A stretch of 40,078 nucleotides of DNA from Flavobacteriales bacterium (GCA_947470515.1 CANITF010000028.1:1-40078), one strand, 5' to 3'; numbered from the stretch's first letter, positions 1 to 8,516 are shown. The notes: generated by a model not told the origin, from the letters alone. A program made the numbers and translations.

Positions 1-140
1 AATTGTTGATAAAAAAATTATTCCGTAAACATCCATTTTTAAAGACAAATAGAAGAAGGTCATCCGTCAGCTGACGGATGACCTTCTTCTATTTGTCTTT
101 AAAAATGGATGTTTACGGAATAATTTTTTTATCAACAATT
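1..140. repeat. Perfect zero-loop palindrome at window edge
   Basis: Bases 1-70 are the exact reverse complement of 71-140; the centre is CAGCTG at 68-73 and there is no spacer. The right arm contains the last codons and stop of the Omp28-like gene, so the left arm repeats that coding end in opposite orientation. The palindrome reaches base 1, so the true arm may be longer. A perfect 70-bp arm that includes coding sequence is more like a fold-back assembly or amplification artefact at a contig end than a terminator, although the central 40 bases could hold a natural terminator hairpin. Confidence 0.95.
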
Positions 141-1084
141 TGATAAATTTCCAATGTTACTTTGTCATAAACATAAATCAACAAATGCATGTTGTCTGCA
201 TTATGCGTTGACGTATTTCCTGCTGGAACCAATTGATCTGGCAAAATATAACTGTAATTCAAGTAATATTTTGTTCCTGTCAATAAATCTGAAGTCAATG
301 TTTTTCCCCATGTTTGTCCGTCAATACATCCTCTAAAAATATCACGGTGAACATAGTTTGGAGTTAAAACATTCAGAACGTTTTGAGGTGCAACTAACGA
401 GTCTTCCATTAAGTAAACGACCATTCCTAAATCATTCGTTATTCCTGCATCCAATTTCTCTACTTCTGTATGTAAATAAAAACCATGTTTTGGTGTTTCA
501 TAATAATTCACTTTCGCTTTAATTGCAACCTTTAATGGAGCAGCAAGAATAGCATCCACTTTTGTTTGCCATGATCCTGAAGCTGCAAAATATTCACCCG
601 CAACATTGGTGCGACTAACCGTTCCTGAAGGATTTCCAAAAAACCCTGAATTTATTAATGTGTTCCCGAAAAAAGTCCCCATTTCCTTGCTTTGGGGATT
701 AGTAAAATCAACTGTATAACCCAATCCAAGATTTACGGCTTGAAAAGCTCCGTACCCAGGAACTTCATTTGATGCGTGAATACTTGCAACAAATATACGC
801 GAAGGGTTTGCTGTATGTATATCATGTGCAACCGTTCCAGCAGCTGGACAAGCACTACAATTATGTCCTGTAAAATCTTCGATCAATGCATTTCTGTTTG
901 GATCATCGTTTGGTAAAGTGGAAAAATCAGGCCATTGATTCGCAACATAATCACTCCAAGCACCGTTATAAATTGTCGTGTCTAAATCATTATTCACAAG
1001 AGGTGGAAATGGATTCTCTACTTTGTCGCATGAATTGATCATGAAACAGCCTATTGCAAAAAGTATAAAAAGTAATTTTTTCAT
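113..1084 (-). CDS. Omp28-like outer-membrane lipoprotein
   Basis: 323 aa. A lipoprotein signal ends at Cys19 (lipobox-like INSC). The motif EDFTGHNCSACP at residues 69-80 carries a thioredoxin-like CxxC (Cys76, Cys79), typical of Omp28-related proteins of Bacteroidota. The rest is a beta-rich region of unknown function. It is the last gene of a three-gene minus-strand operon after the DUF6029 barrel gene (9-base gap) and a TlpA-like thioredoxin gene. This context suggests a surface or periplasmic redox/envelope role, which is inferred. Its 3' end lies in the edge palindrome, but the reading frame and stop are intact. Confidence 0.8.
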   Translation of the reverse strand: MKKLLFILFAIGCFMINSCDKVENPFPPLVNNDLDTTIYNGAWSDYVANQWPDFSTLPNDDPNRNALIEDFTGHNCSACPAAGTVAHDIHTANPSRIFVASIHASNEVPGYGAFQAVNLGLGYTVDFTNPQSKEMGTFFGNTLINSGFFGNPSGTVSRTNVAGEYFAASGSWQTKVDAILAAPLKVAIKAKVNYYETPKHGFYLHTEVEKLDAGITNDLGMVVYLMEDSLVAPQNVLNVLTPNYVHRDIFRGCIDGQTWGKTLTSDLLTGTKYYLNYSYILPDQLVPAGNTSTHNADNMHLLIYVYDKVTLEIYQIVDKKIIP

Positions 1085-1093
1085 ATTTTCTTA

Positions 1094-2797
1094 TTAAAAA
1101 CTATGCGTAAATGAAAAAGTCAAACCATTTGAAGCTGGAACTGGTCTACACACACCTCCTACACAAAATAAACCTGCACGTTGGCGACCATATGACAAGG
1201 TTAATCGAGTTGCTTCACGTATGTAACCAACTGAAACATATGGGTGGTGTGCTCTATGGTCCACAACTGGATTTCCGAAATTATATTGATCCATTACACT
1301 CACAAAAAGGTGTGAATTAATTGTGTATTCTAACAATACCGTTGCCCAATCACCTTTGTCTACCGGTGTTCCTCCTTTAAAAAAGCCAACTTCATTTCCT
1401 AGAGTATCTCTTCTATTAACGAATAACGTTTGGAATTCAGCCCTCAAAGATTGTTTGTTTTCAAACTTATAAGCCATCTCTAAGACAAAAACATTGGATT
1501 TTATAAAGCCTTTTTCTTTGGTAACCGTTGCTACATCATTATTCAACGTAATATTGAAATAACTAAAGATTGCATTGAAATTCTTATTGAATTTTCGGGT
1601 AATGTTAAAGTTAATATCTCTCCAATACAAGCTATCACTCATATCAAACAAACCACTTGTGTAGGTAACTCCTGTTGAATCTAAAGGATTTATTGAAGAT
1701 GTATGTCGCATTGGTTGCAGCGCAATAGAAACATTTCCATTGATAGACATTCCATATTTCCCTCCTAATTTCGAACCTTTCTTGAAAGTATATAAAACTT
1801 CTGCTTGAAAAGCTGTTTCACCAACGGGCTGTGTAGCATAAGGATACAAAGACGCAACTAAATTGTAGGTATGCGTTTTGTTCATTGACGGAAGATAATT
1901 GATAATTACATTTTGCAATTGTTTTGTTCTATCGGAACGGTAACTCATATTGTCTGCTGATTTTGCTGAAACTAATATTCCCAAACCTTTTTGAGAATAC
2001 CCAAAATTCGCAATGGCTGCATGACCAGTGTTATAAATGTAACCGTTGTCTTGACTCGGATCTTGTCCTTTAAAAACATATTCTCCATCTAAGACAAATT
2101 TACCGTAGCGCAACTTTACACGGCCGCCATAACATCCTACATTTTCAGGTAAAATTAAATCTGTATTATCATCCTTCTGATATTTACTCACGAAAGACCC
2201 ACCGATAGTGATGTCTAATTTTTTATCTGCGAGTTTTTTAATCATTTCATTCAAATGCATTTCACCATCAAAACCTCTGGTGATTCCAGCACTATGAACA
2301 ATTCTTCCTTCTATGAAAGCATATCGTTGATAACCATATACACCTTTAAAAACCAATCCTTTTTTAGGACGAACAATTAAACGCACTCCATCCAGTTGAC
2401 TATCGTAACCTAAGCCCATATTTTCATAAGCGCGTAAGGAAAGTCCAGCGCCGAACTGCTCATAAATAGAACCTAATGTTACATCAATAAAATCATTGGC
2501 ATAACCGATATAACGCATTCCAATTCCCGTTCCATCAAACGTAGAAGGATAACCTTGAATTCTTGGAAGATACGATTCCATCCGCATTCCAGCTTTGAAA
2601 TTTCCTTGGGTATAGAAAACATTCATATAGGAATTCAACAACCCTTTTGAAGCAGGTTGAGTTGCACCAATTAAGGTATCGGTATTTAAATATTGAAAAG
2701 TGCTTTCAATATTACCAGTGAAATTTCCTGTATTAACTTGTGAAAATCCTGAAAAGGCACTTGTTAAAGTAAGGGTGACGAAAAGTAGTTTTTTCAT
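1094..2797 (-). CDS. DUF6029 family outer-membrane beta-barrel protein
   Basis: 567 aa with a signal peptide ending about residue 19 (SGFSQ). The rest alternates polar and aromatic residues in short strands and ends in Phe (FTHSF), as expected for an outer-membrane barrel. Features such as GSIYEQFGAGLSLRAYEN near residue 110 and the LDGVRL stretch resemble DUF6029 proteins of Bacteroidota. Substrate and function are unknown. It lies 29 bases after the TlpA-like gene and 9 bases before the Omp28-like gene, so the three are probably co-transcribed and may work together in the envelope. The family name is from recognition, not from a search. Confidence 0.7.
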   Translation of the reverse strand: MKKLLFVTLTLTSAFSGFSQVNTGNFTGNIESTFQYLNTDTLIGATQPASKGLLNSYMNVFYTQGNFKAGMRMESYLPRIQGYPSTFDGTGIGMRYIGYANDFIDVTLGSIYEQFGAGLSLRAYENMGLGYDSQLDGVRLIVRPKKGLVFKGVYGYQRYAFIEGRIVHSAGITRGFDGEMHLNEMIKKLADKKLDITIGGSFVSKYQKDDNTDLILPENVGCYGGRVKLRYGKFVLDGEYVFKGQDPSQDNGYIYNTGHAAIANFGYSQKGLGILVSAKSADNMSYRSDRTKQLQNVIINYLPSMNKTHTYNLVASLYPYATQPVGETAFQAEVLYTFKKGSKLGGKYGMSINGNVSIALQPMRHTSSINPLDSTGVTYTSGLFDMSDSLYWRDINFNITRKFNKNFNAIFSYFNITLNNDVATVTKEKGFIKSNVFVLEMAYKFENKQSLRAEFQTLFVNRRDTLGNEVGFFKGGTPVDKGDWATVLLEYTINSHLFVSVMDQYNFGNPVVDHRAHHPYVSVGYIREATRLTLSYGRQRAGLFCVGGVCRPVPASNGLTFSFTHSF

Positions 2798-2826
2798 TTA
2801 ATTTGGGTTCAGCTTACTCGATTTGA

Positions 2827-3363
2827 TTATTCTTTAACGGCTTTGTTTGTTAGTTTTTTAATTTCTTCGTAAAGTAAATCTTCATCATGATCTGCGTAAT
2901 TGTTGTGCGAATAAACAATTTTACCATCAGTATCAACTAAAAAAGTATGAGGAACATTGTTTACACCCATTGCTCTTTTGAAGTCACCATTTGGATCCAT
3001 TAATACCAAATATTCCCATCCTTTACCATCAACATATAAAGAAACGGAATTCATTGTTTTTGTGTCGTCAATTGAAACTGCAACTAAGTTAACACCTGTC
3101 TCTTCTTGCCAATCCGTGTACAATTCATGAATTGTGTTCAATTCTCTTTTACACGGTGAGCACCATGTTGCCCAAAAACTAATTACTACTGGTCCATCAA
3201 ACCCTAAATCTGCAGTATTCACAGACTTTCCATCCATGGTTTTTAATTCGACTGAAGGTAACTCTTTCAAATTTGATTCGTGTGATTCAGTTGTTTCTTG
3301 CGCAAAAACGTTGCTTACTAATGCAAAGCCAGCAACAAACAAAGCTATTTTTTTCATTTTCAT
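2827..3363 (-). CDS. TlpA-like periplasmic thioredoxin-fold protein
   Basis: 178 aa. A signal peptide ends at about residue 21 (NVFAQ). The thioredoxin fold has the active-site motif WATWCSPCK (Cys68, Cys71) and the cis-Pro region VPHTF. This matches TlpA/ResA-type thiol-disulfide oxidoreductases, which act outside the cytoplasm, commonly reducing disulfides in cytochromes or other exported proteins. It is the first gene of the operon with the DUF6029 barrel and the CxxC-bearing Omp28-like protein; a redox partnership with the latter is possible but inferred. A -7 box lies about 50 bases upstream. The start MKMKK gives a normal signal peptide. Confidence 0.88.
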   Translation of the reverse strand: MKMKKIALFVAGFALVSNVFAQETTESHESNLKELPSVELKTMDGKSVNTADLGFDGPVVISFWATWCSPCKRELNTIHELYTDWQEETGVNLVAVSIDDTKTMNSVSLYVDGKGWEYLVLMDPNGDFKRAMGVNNVPHTFLVDTDGKIVYSHNNYADHDEDLLYEEIKKLTNKAVKE

Positions 3364-3412
3364 AAATTTTAATATTTTTTGGCAATTGCATTTTCAAAAA
3401 CCTTGCCGAACT

Positions 3413-3420
3413 CAAAGATA
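3413..3420 (-). promoter_or_regulatory. -7 promoter box for tlpA-DUF6029-omp28 operon
   Basis: TATCTTTG on the minus strand matches the Bacteroidota -7 consensus TAnnTTTG. No clear -33 TTTG is present at the usual spacing. It would give a 5' leader of about 40 bases. Confidence 0.5.
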
Positions 3421-3727
3421 TATTATTTCACTCATGATGAAATTAAATATGCATGTTTATTCTTGAAATCCTATTTGTTAGAATTAAAAAACATATACAA
3501 TCCAAAATCCCAAAAAACATGATAAATAAAGGAATAATACAACAAATTCTTCTGTTGATTTTAAAGTATTTATCAAGATTATAGTTTAAAAAATGAAAAC
3601 TGGAATGTTTTTTGCCCAACTTTAACCGATAAAGAATTAAATCGTTTTTTAAACTTGAAATTCACTTTTGAAAGTAGGATTTCAAGAAACATGCTTAATT
3701 AAGTTGTTTTTTGTACGATTATTCTTA

Positions 3728-3735
3728 TATATTTG
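3728..3735 (+). promoter_or_regulatory. -7 promoter box for T9SS cargo gene
   Basis: TATATTTG matches TAnnTTTG. A TTG at 3704-3706 lies 21 bases upstream and could be the -33 element. The start codon is 20 bases downstream. The rest of the 392-base divergent spacer 3364-3755 is AT-rich and holds no other feature I can support. Confidence 0.5.
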
Positions 3736-3755
3736 TAAGTATTAACTAGAGTTAT

Positions 3756-4529
3756 ATGAAAAAAAATCTACTTTCTCTCATTGCGATTGTCTCTTTAACA
3801 CTTTCAAGTGCGATTGCTCAAGATGGAATCGAAATACGATTAGATGGTGTTGGTGCTGATATTTCTGGTGGTGTTCATTCTATAAATTTATATGTTGGTT
3901 CACCAGATTTAGTTGGAGGACTTTACCAAGTTCATTTTGATGTTACCAACAATACAGGTTCTGATCAACAATGGAAGGTAACACGTAAAAAAATTACTGT
4001 TCCTGCTTCTTGGATTGACCAAGTTTGTTGGCCACCACAATGTTACGTTACAAGTGGAGACGTTTATACGACTCCAAACACTGGTGGTAATCCTGCCCCA
4101 ACAATTGTTAATGGAACGTCAACAACTACAAATGCTGAATTAGCTGAATTAAAACCAAGAATTACTCCAGATCCATCTGCTGCAAGTTACGCTTTGTACA
4201 GATACTATATTGTGAGTACTTCAGGTACATTAATGGATTCAATCGATTTGAGCATTAACTATGTTTTAGGTATTACGCCATTAAAGCAAACTACATCTTT
4301 AACGATAAGCCCAAATCCAGCAGATGATAATGTAAAAATTGCATTAGATGGAATTGAAAATTCTACGGTTAAAATTGTTGATGTATTAGGAAATGTTGTT
4401 TACAACGAATCAATCAACAACGGTACAAAAAATATCGATGTTTCAAATTTCAAAAATGGAGTTTACTTTGTTTTGGTTGAAGCACCAGGCATTAAATCGT
4501 TTAATAGAAAATTAATCATTAGACATTAA
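3756..4529 (+). CDS. T9SS type A sorting-domain secreted protein
   Basis: 257 aa. A signal peptide ends at about residue 21 (SSAIAQ). The central part (about 25-175) is a beta-rich region of no recognised family with two cysteines close together (CWPPQC). The last about 75 residues form a T9SS type A C-terminal sorting domain: SPNPADDNVKI, then VKIVDVLGNVVY, DVSNFKNGVYFV and a basic end. Such proteins cross the outer membrane by the type IX system and lose the domain on the cell surface. It is monocistronic, with its own promoter box and an intrinsic terminator. The function of the cargo part is unknown. Confidence 0.82.
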   Translation: MKKNLLSLIAIVSLTLSSAIAQDGIEIRLDGVGADISGGVHSINLYVGSPDLVGGLYQVHFDVTNNTGSDQQWKVTRKKITVPASWIDQVCWPPQCYVTSGDVYTTPNTGGNPAPTIVNGTSTTTNAELAELKPRITPDPSAASYALYRYYIVSTSGTLMDSIDLSINYVLGITPLKQTTSLTISPNPADDNVKIALDGIENSTVKIVDVLGNVVYNESINNGTKNIDVSNFKNGVYFVLVEAPGIKSFNRKLIIRH

Positions 4530-4547
4530 TTCTTCACTATCATATTT

Positions 4548-4576
4548 AAAAGATCGTTTTCGGACGGTCTTTTTTT
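4548..4576 (+). terminator. Intrinsic terminator after T9SS cargo gene
   Basis: Ten-base stem at 4548-4557 and 4564-4573 with one U.G pair, a 6-base loop, and a run of T through 4576. It lies 18 bases after the stop codon. Confidence 0.85.
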
Positions 4577-4600
4577 ATGCCTTTTATTTCCTTCTTTTCT

Positions 4601-4608
4601 TATCTTTG
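4601..4608 (+). promoter_or_regulatory. -7 promoter box for RemB-like gene pair
   Basis: TATCTTTG matches TAnnTTTG, just after the preceding terminator and 23 bases before the TTG start of the next gene. No clear -33 element. Confidence 0.55.
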
Positions 4609-4631
4609 AAACTAAATAAGGACTAATTTCT

Positions 4632-6194
4632 TTGCTATTATTGAAATCAATTGTAATCATATATTTATTATTCGCTTGTGTTTCAAATGCGCTGTCTCAG
4701 CAAAATTCACTCTTAATTCACTCTTATTTTAAAGATCGACTATTTGATAATTCAAAATCTAAGTCGTATCAAGGATCTTCGTTTTTACCAGCGTTTGAAA
4801 GTGAATCTGATTTAAATTATATCAACAGAGACTCTTCCATTCTATATTATGACGGCATAGAAGTCTTATTCAAAAAGCATTTGTTTGAAGTAAAGGGGAC
4901 CAATTATTTCTTTACAATTTCTCCTATTGTTGATTTTTCAATTGGTAAAGATCGAAAAGACACGACTAATCGTCGTTTGTTTCAGAATACAAGAGGTGTT
5001 TTTATTGAGGGAGATTTGTTTAAGAATTTTTCTTTCACCACGGCGATTTATGAAAATCAAAGTCGTTTGACGCATTACGAAAGCAATTATTATTCTTCAG
5101 TAGGTGAATTGTACCCAAACCAATCAACAGGAGTTTATACAACTCAAAATGCTGTTATTCCGGGAAGTGGCCGCACCAAACCATTTAAAGCTGATGGTTT
5201 CGATTATGGCTATGCCGTTGGGAATATTGTTTATAAACCTCATCGATCCGTTCTATTAACCGCTGGAAATACATCTCAATTCATTGGAGATGGCTATCGC
5301 TCACTTTTTTTATCTGATAATGGTGTTTCAGCTCCGTTTTTAAGAGGTATTTTTCAACTTTCTAAGAAATGGCAATTCAACTACTTCCGAATGCGGTTGA
5401 TCAACTTAATGCGCAGACCCGTAAGTTCATCCGTTGAATCCTATTATGAAACGAAAGGATTTTCAGCCAACTATTTGACATATCAACCGACAAAAAAAAT
5501 CTCAATCAGCCTATTTGAAGGAATCATTTGGTCGAAAGGAGATTCCATTGTTTCAAAATCAGTCAATCCGTTATTTTATAATCCTGTTCCTTTTGTTGCA
5601 GAATTTGCATTAGCCGAAAAAGAAATCAATTCCGTTCTGGGATTGAATTTATCTTATTCACCTTTTCAATCACATAGATTATATGGTCAGTTTGCCATTG
5701 GAAATTTAAATACCGATCAAATCGCTTTTCAACTTGGATACAGAGGGTACAATTATTTTGGTTTAAAGAATTTCATGCTTCAATTGGAATATAACAATGT
5801 TTCAAAAGAAATGTATTCGTCAAATAACCCAAGGTTAAATTACAGCCATTACAATTTACCCTTAGGTCCCGTTAAAGGCAATGCTTTTCAAGAAGTAATA
5901 ATTAGATCTAATTATGAAATCAAACGCGTTTATCTTGATGTGAAAAGTATACTATATCTTCTTAAAGATTACGCTCCATTGGATTTGTTGCCAGTTAATA
6001 AAAACCTTACCCAACAATCAGGATCGATCTTTTTACAGCAAATAGAACTGGGATATCGCTTTAATAAAAAAATGAATTGGAATGTATATGGAAGTTGGCA
6101 ATTTCGCTCAGAGAATCTTTCGAAAACTCAACTTACCAATCAGTTTTCAATTGGTTTAAGAACGGGGATTAATAATCACTACAACGATTTTTGA
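4632..6194 (+). CDS. RemB/Wzi-like outer-membrane protein (first of pair)
   Basis: 520 aa with signal peptide (cleavage near NALSQ, residue 22). No ATG can supply the signal peptide: the frame opens with TTG at 4632, or TTG at 4641 giving an MKS-type start. The segment FIGDGYRSLFLSDNG near residue 215 and the strand-rich remainder resemble RemB-like/Wzi-fold outer-membrane proteins of Flavobacteriia. RemB of Flavobacterium johnsoniae is linked to gliding; Wzi-type proteins bind surface polysaccharide. It overlaps the next, related gene by one base and shares its promoter. The exact role here is unknown. Confidence 0.68.
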   Translation: MLLLKSIVIIYLLFACVSNALSQQNSLLIHSYFKDRLFDNSKSKSYQGSSFLPAFESESDLNYINRDSSILYYDGIEVLFKKHLFEVKGTNYFFTISPIVDFSIGKDRKDTTNRRLFQNTRGVFIEGDLFKNFSFTTAIYENQSRLTHYESNYYSSVGELYPNQSTGVYTTQNAVIPGSGRTKPFKADGFDYGYAVGNIVYKPHRSVLLTAGNTSQFIGDGYRSLFLSDNGVSAPFLRGIFQLSKKWQFNYFRMRLINLMRRPVSSSVESYYETKGFSANYLTYQPTKKISISLFEGIIWSKGDSIVSKSVNPLFYNPVPFVAEFALAEKEINSVLGLNLSYSPFQSHRLYGQFAIGNLNTDQIAFQLGYRGYNYFGLKNFMLQLEYNNVSKEMYSSNNPRLNYSHYNLPLGPVKGNAFQEVIIRSNYEIKRVYLDVKSILYLLKDYAPLDLLPVNKNLTQQSGSIFLQQIELGYRFNKKMNWNVYGSWQFRSENLSKTQLTNQFSIGLRTGINNHYNDF

Positions 6195-7630
6195 TGGGTA
6201 AATTAACCTGCATATTTTTATTTATTCAATTGACTGCGTTCAGTCAAGGTGGAGTTGGGGTGCTTTATGAAGAAATGCCAAATGATTCCGTTTTACCATT
6301 AAGTAAAGAAATACACACTTCTTTAAGGCCAGAAATAAGAATTAATAATCCAACAATTGGTTTGATTCCGTTAAAATCAAAATCCTCTCCTTTTTGTTTC
6401 ATTACACCAGTATCTGATTTAAATTATCGCTATACAAGTCAATCTAACTATAGATTAGGAGCAGGAATAAGTATTGAAAGTATTTCAAATAAAAAAATCT
6501 ATTACCGAGCAAATATTTTAGGTGGAACTGGATTTGGAGATTCTTCTTTTTCTTCTCGCGGTTATTTTATGAAAGGCACTTCTTCCAACTATTCCTACCT
6601 TGATGCACGCGGACGCATTTCTTATACGCCAAATTCTATATTCAATTTTCAAATTGGGTTAGATCAAAATTTTATTGGGGAAGGAAATCGCTCCTTATTT
6701 TTAAGTGATTATGGCACTCCCTCCCCTTTTGGATTAATTCGCACTAAATTTTGGAGAATTGAATATTCCATCATGTATCAGTTTTTTAGAGAAAAAATTA
6801 ATTCAAATTGGCAAGCAAAAAACGGTGCCACTCACCATATTAGTTTCAACGCTACAAAATGGTTGAATTTCGGTGTGTTTGAATCTGTCATCTTTCAACC
6901 AAAAGATACGATGCTTAATCGCGGTTATGATGTTGAATATTTGAACCCCGTAATCTTTTATCGTCCCCAAGAATATGCGCTCGGGTCTTCAGACAATGTT
7001 TTGATTGGCGCAAGTTTTTCTGCTAAATATAAAAGTCATGTGCTCTATGGACAACTGATTTTAGATGAATTTTCATTAACAGAAATCAAGAAAAAATCTG
7101 ATTGGTGGGCAAATAAATACGGTGGACAAATCGGGGTAAAAGGAAGATTGAAATTAGGAAAGTCAATTAGTTTTTACCGCATTGAATATAATGCTGTTAG
7201 ACCATATACCTATTCACATATTGGTTCAGGGCAAAATTACGGAAATCAAGGAATGACATTAGCGCATCCGTATGGATCAAATTTCATGGAACTTTTGGGA
7301 GAATATAAAATTCAAAAAGGAAAATGGGCATTAAAATCATTTTTCAGTTATTTCCTTCAGGGATTAGATAAAGACGGCTTCAGTTATGGAGGGAATGTCT
7401 ACCAACCATATAATAATAGACCTTATGAATATGGCCATTACATTGGACAAGGGAAAGGAAATAACGGGTTTAGGGCTATAATAACATTATCCTACCAAGT
7501 AATGAAGTATGGTAATCTTCAAGCCTTCTTTGAAAACCAATACCGCTATGACAGTGCTTTTAATAAATCGAGTTACATTCCGATGATTGGTTTACGCAGT
7601 CAGTTGTGGAATGATTATCGGAATTATTAA
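6194..7630 (+). CDS. RemB/Wzi-like outer-membrane protein (second of pair)
   Basis: 478 aa from the ATG at 6194, which shares a base with the preceding stop (TGATG), an arrangement that favours translational coupling; a TTG one codon earlier is less likely. A signal peptide ends near residue 17 (TAFSQ). It shows the RemB-like signature FIGEGNRSLFLSDYG, then FESVIF, EYLNPVIFYRP and LYGQLILDEF, closer to RemB than its upstream neighbour is. It is a predicted outer-membrane barrel involved in motility or polysaccharide handling by family; the function in this organism is inferred. The two genes are probably an old duplication that has diverged strongly. Confidence 0.75.
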   Translation: MGKLTCIFLFIQLTAFSQGGVGVLYEEMPNDSVLPLSKEIHTSLRPEIRINNPTIGLIPLKSKSSPFCFITPVSDLNYRYTSQSNYRLGAGISIESISNKKIYYRANILGGTGFGDSSFSSRGYFMKGTSSNYSYLDARGRISYTPNSIFNFQIGLDQNFIGEGNRSLFLSDYGTPSPFGLIRTKFWRIEYSIMYQFFREKINSNWQAKNGATHHISFNATKWLNFGVFESVIFQPKDTMLNRGYDVEYLNPVIFYRPQEYALGSSDNVLIGASFSAKYKSHVLYGQLILDEFSLTEIKKKSDWWANKYGGQIGVKGRLKLGKSISFYRIEYNAVRPYTYSHIGSGQNYGNQGMTLAHPYGSNFMELLGEYKIQKGKWALKSFFSYFLQGLDKDGFSYGGNVYQPYNNRPYEYGHYIGQGKGNNGFRAIITLSYQVMKYGNLQAFFENQYRYDSAFNKSSYIPMIGLRSQLWNDYRNY

Positions 7631-7633
7631 AAA

Positions 7634-7661
7634 AGGCGATTAACTTTAAAGTCAACCGCCT
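7634..7661. terminator. Weak hairpin between convergent genes
   Basis: A GGCG...CGCC stem with two internal mismatches lies in the 67-base gap between the convergent RemB-like and ssb genes. It may act as a bidirectional terminator. The T-run is poor. Confidence 0.35.
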
Positions 7662-7697
7662 ATATCTAACTGCACATCGTAGTGTTTGATTAGATTT

Positions 7698-8024
7698 TTA
7701 AAGTCCTATAATGTGGCGTAATTCCACTTCGGTAACACTCCTTTTTTTCCCTTCTTGATTGAGGTAGGTTCTGTTCACCAAGCGACCATGAATGGCAACT
7801 TTTTTACCTTTTTCCGCATATTCTTCAACGAATTGGGCCATGTTTCCCCAGGCAAAAATGCGGTGCCATTCTGTATCGGATTTCATTTTTCCGTTATTCG
7901 CTCGAAAGGTTTTGTCTGTTGCCAAACTGAAACGAGCAACTTTGCTGCCGTTGTCAAACTTTGTGATTTCTGTTTGAGATCCGATGTTCCCAATGAGTGT
8001 GATGTGATTTCGTATTGCTGTCAT
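7698..8024 (-). CDS. Short single-stranded DNA-binding protein (paralog 1)
   Basis: 108 aa, essentially one OB-fold. It starts MTAIRNHITLIGNIG and has the SSB pattern VARFSLATD, TEWHRIFAWG, KGKKVAIHGRL and a final TEVELRHI strand. Bacterial housekeeping SSB proteins are about 140-180 aa with an acidic DDDIPF-like tail that recruits partner proteins; this protein stops right after the OB-fold and lacks the linker and tail. It is the last of three consecutive ssb paralogs on this strand and is separated from the second by a 9-bp tandem array. It probably binds single-stranded DNA, but is unlikely to be the main replication SSB. Confidence 0.88.
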   Translation of the reverse strand: MTAIRNHITLIGNIGSQTEITKFDNGSKVARFSLATDKTFRANNGKMKSDTEWHRIFAWGNMAQFVEEYAEKGKKVAIHGRLVNRTYLNQEGKKRSVTEVELRHIIGL

Positions 8025-8033
8025 GTTTTTGTT

Positions 8034-8168
8034 GATTTGAAAGATTTAACTGATTTGACTTATTTGAAAGATTTGAAAGATTTGGATGATTTGAGGGATT
8101 TGAAGGATTTAAGTGATTTGAAAAATTTGGATGATTTGAAAAATTTGAAGGATTTGAAGGATTTGGAT
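8034..8168. repeat. 9-bp tandem array, 15 units (GATTTGAAG-like)
   Basis: Fifteen back-to-back 9-mers read on the plus strand as GATTTGAAA, GATTTAACT, GATTTGACT and so on, ending GATTTGGAT. The last unit abuts the stop codon of ssb paralog 2 (8169-8171), and the first lies 9 bases from the start of ssb paralog 1. The array thus fills nearly the whole spacer, which is transcribed if the ssb genes are co-transcribed. Units differ at the last two or three bases, so it is old or not freshly expanded. A plus-strand leucine-rich frame through it is a by-product of the period. Confidence 0.95.
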
Positions 8169-8480
8169 TTATAAGATAATTAAGTCATTTACTTCTACTT
8201 CTGAGATGCATTTTCGTGTGCCGTTATCTTTATAAAATCGAGTGACAAGCTTGCCTTCAACGGCTAAGTCCATTCCAACGATTCCCAATTCTTCCATTAC
8301 TTGGACCCATCGTCCCCAAGCTGTAAGGCGGTGCCAATTACTTCTTGTTTTTGTTTTGCCAGTTTCATCTAGGTACATTTCTTTTGTAGACATTGTAAAC
8401 TGTGCTATTTTTCTACCATTTGCCAATTCAACGACTTTCGAGATTGAACTTACTTTTCCAATTAAATTTACGTGATTCAT
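8169..8480 (-). CDS. Short single-stranded DNA-binding protein (paralog 2)
   Basis: 103 aa, a single OB-fold: MNHVNLIGKVS, IAQFTMSTKE, SNWHRLTAWGRW, LAVEGKLVTRF and SEVEVNDLIIL. It has no linker or acidic C-terminal tail. Compared with paralogs 1 and 3 it is clearly related but diverged, so the cluster is not a recent duplication. It lies 54 bases after paralog 3, with a terminator-like hairpin in the gap, and its stop codon touches the 9-bp array. By family it binds single-stranded DNA; the specific process it serves is unknown. Confidence 0.86.
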   Translation of the reverse strand: MNHVNLIGKVSSISKVVELANGRKIAQFTMSTKEMYLDETGKTKTRSNWHRLTAWGRWVQVMEELGIVGMDLAVEGKLVTRFYKDNGTRKCISEVEVNDLIIL

Positions 8481-8492
8481 GTTTGAGGTTTT

Positions 8493-8516
8493 AAAAGGAG
8501 CCGATTTCTCGACTCC
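8493..8516 (-). terminator. Hairpin between ssb paralogs 3 and 2
   Basis: On the minus strand GGAGTCGA pairs with TCGGCTCC (one U.G) around a GAAA tetraloop, followed by TTTT at 8496-8493. It sits between the two genes and could end part of the transcripts, reducing expression of the two downstream ssb genes. Confidence 0.6.

Noticed and set aside
8034-8168. Possible CRISPR array
   Set aside because: Units are 9 bp, directly adjacent and without spacers; there are no cas genes.
7755-8174. Plus-strand frame with a Leu-Asp-Lys repeat (DLKDLKDL...)
   Set aside because: It is antisense to ssb paralog 1 and its repeated part is a by-product of the 9-bp tandem array; no promoter or start supports it.
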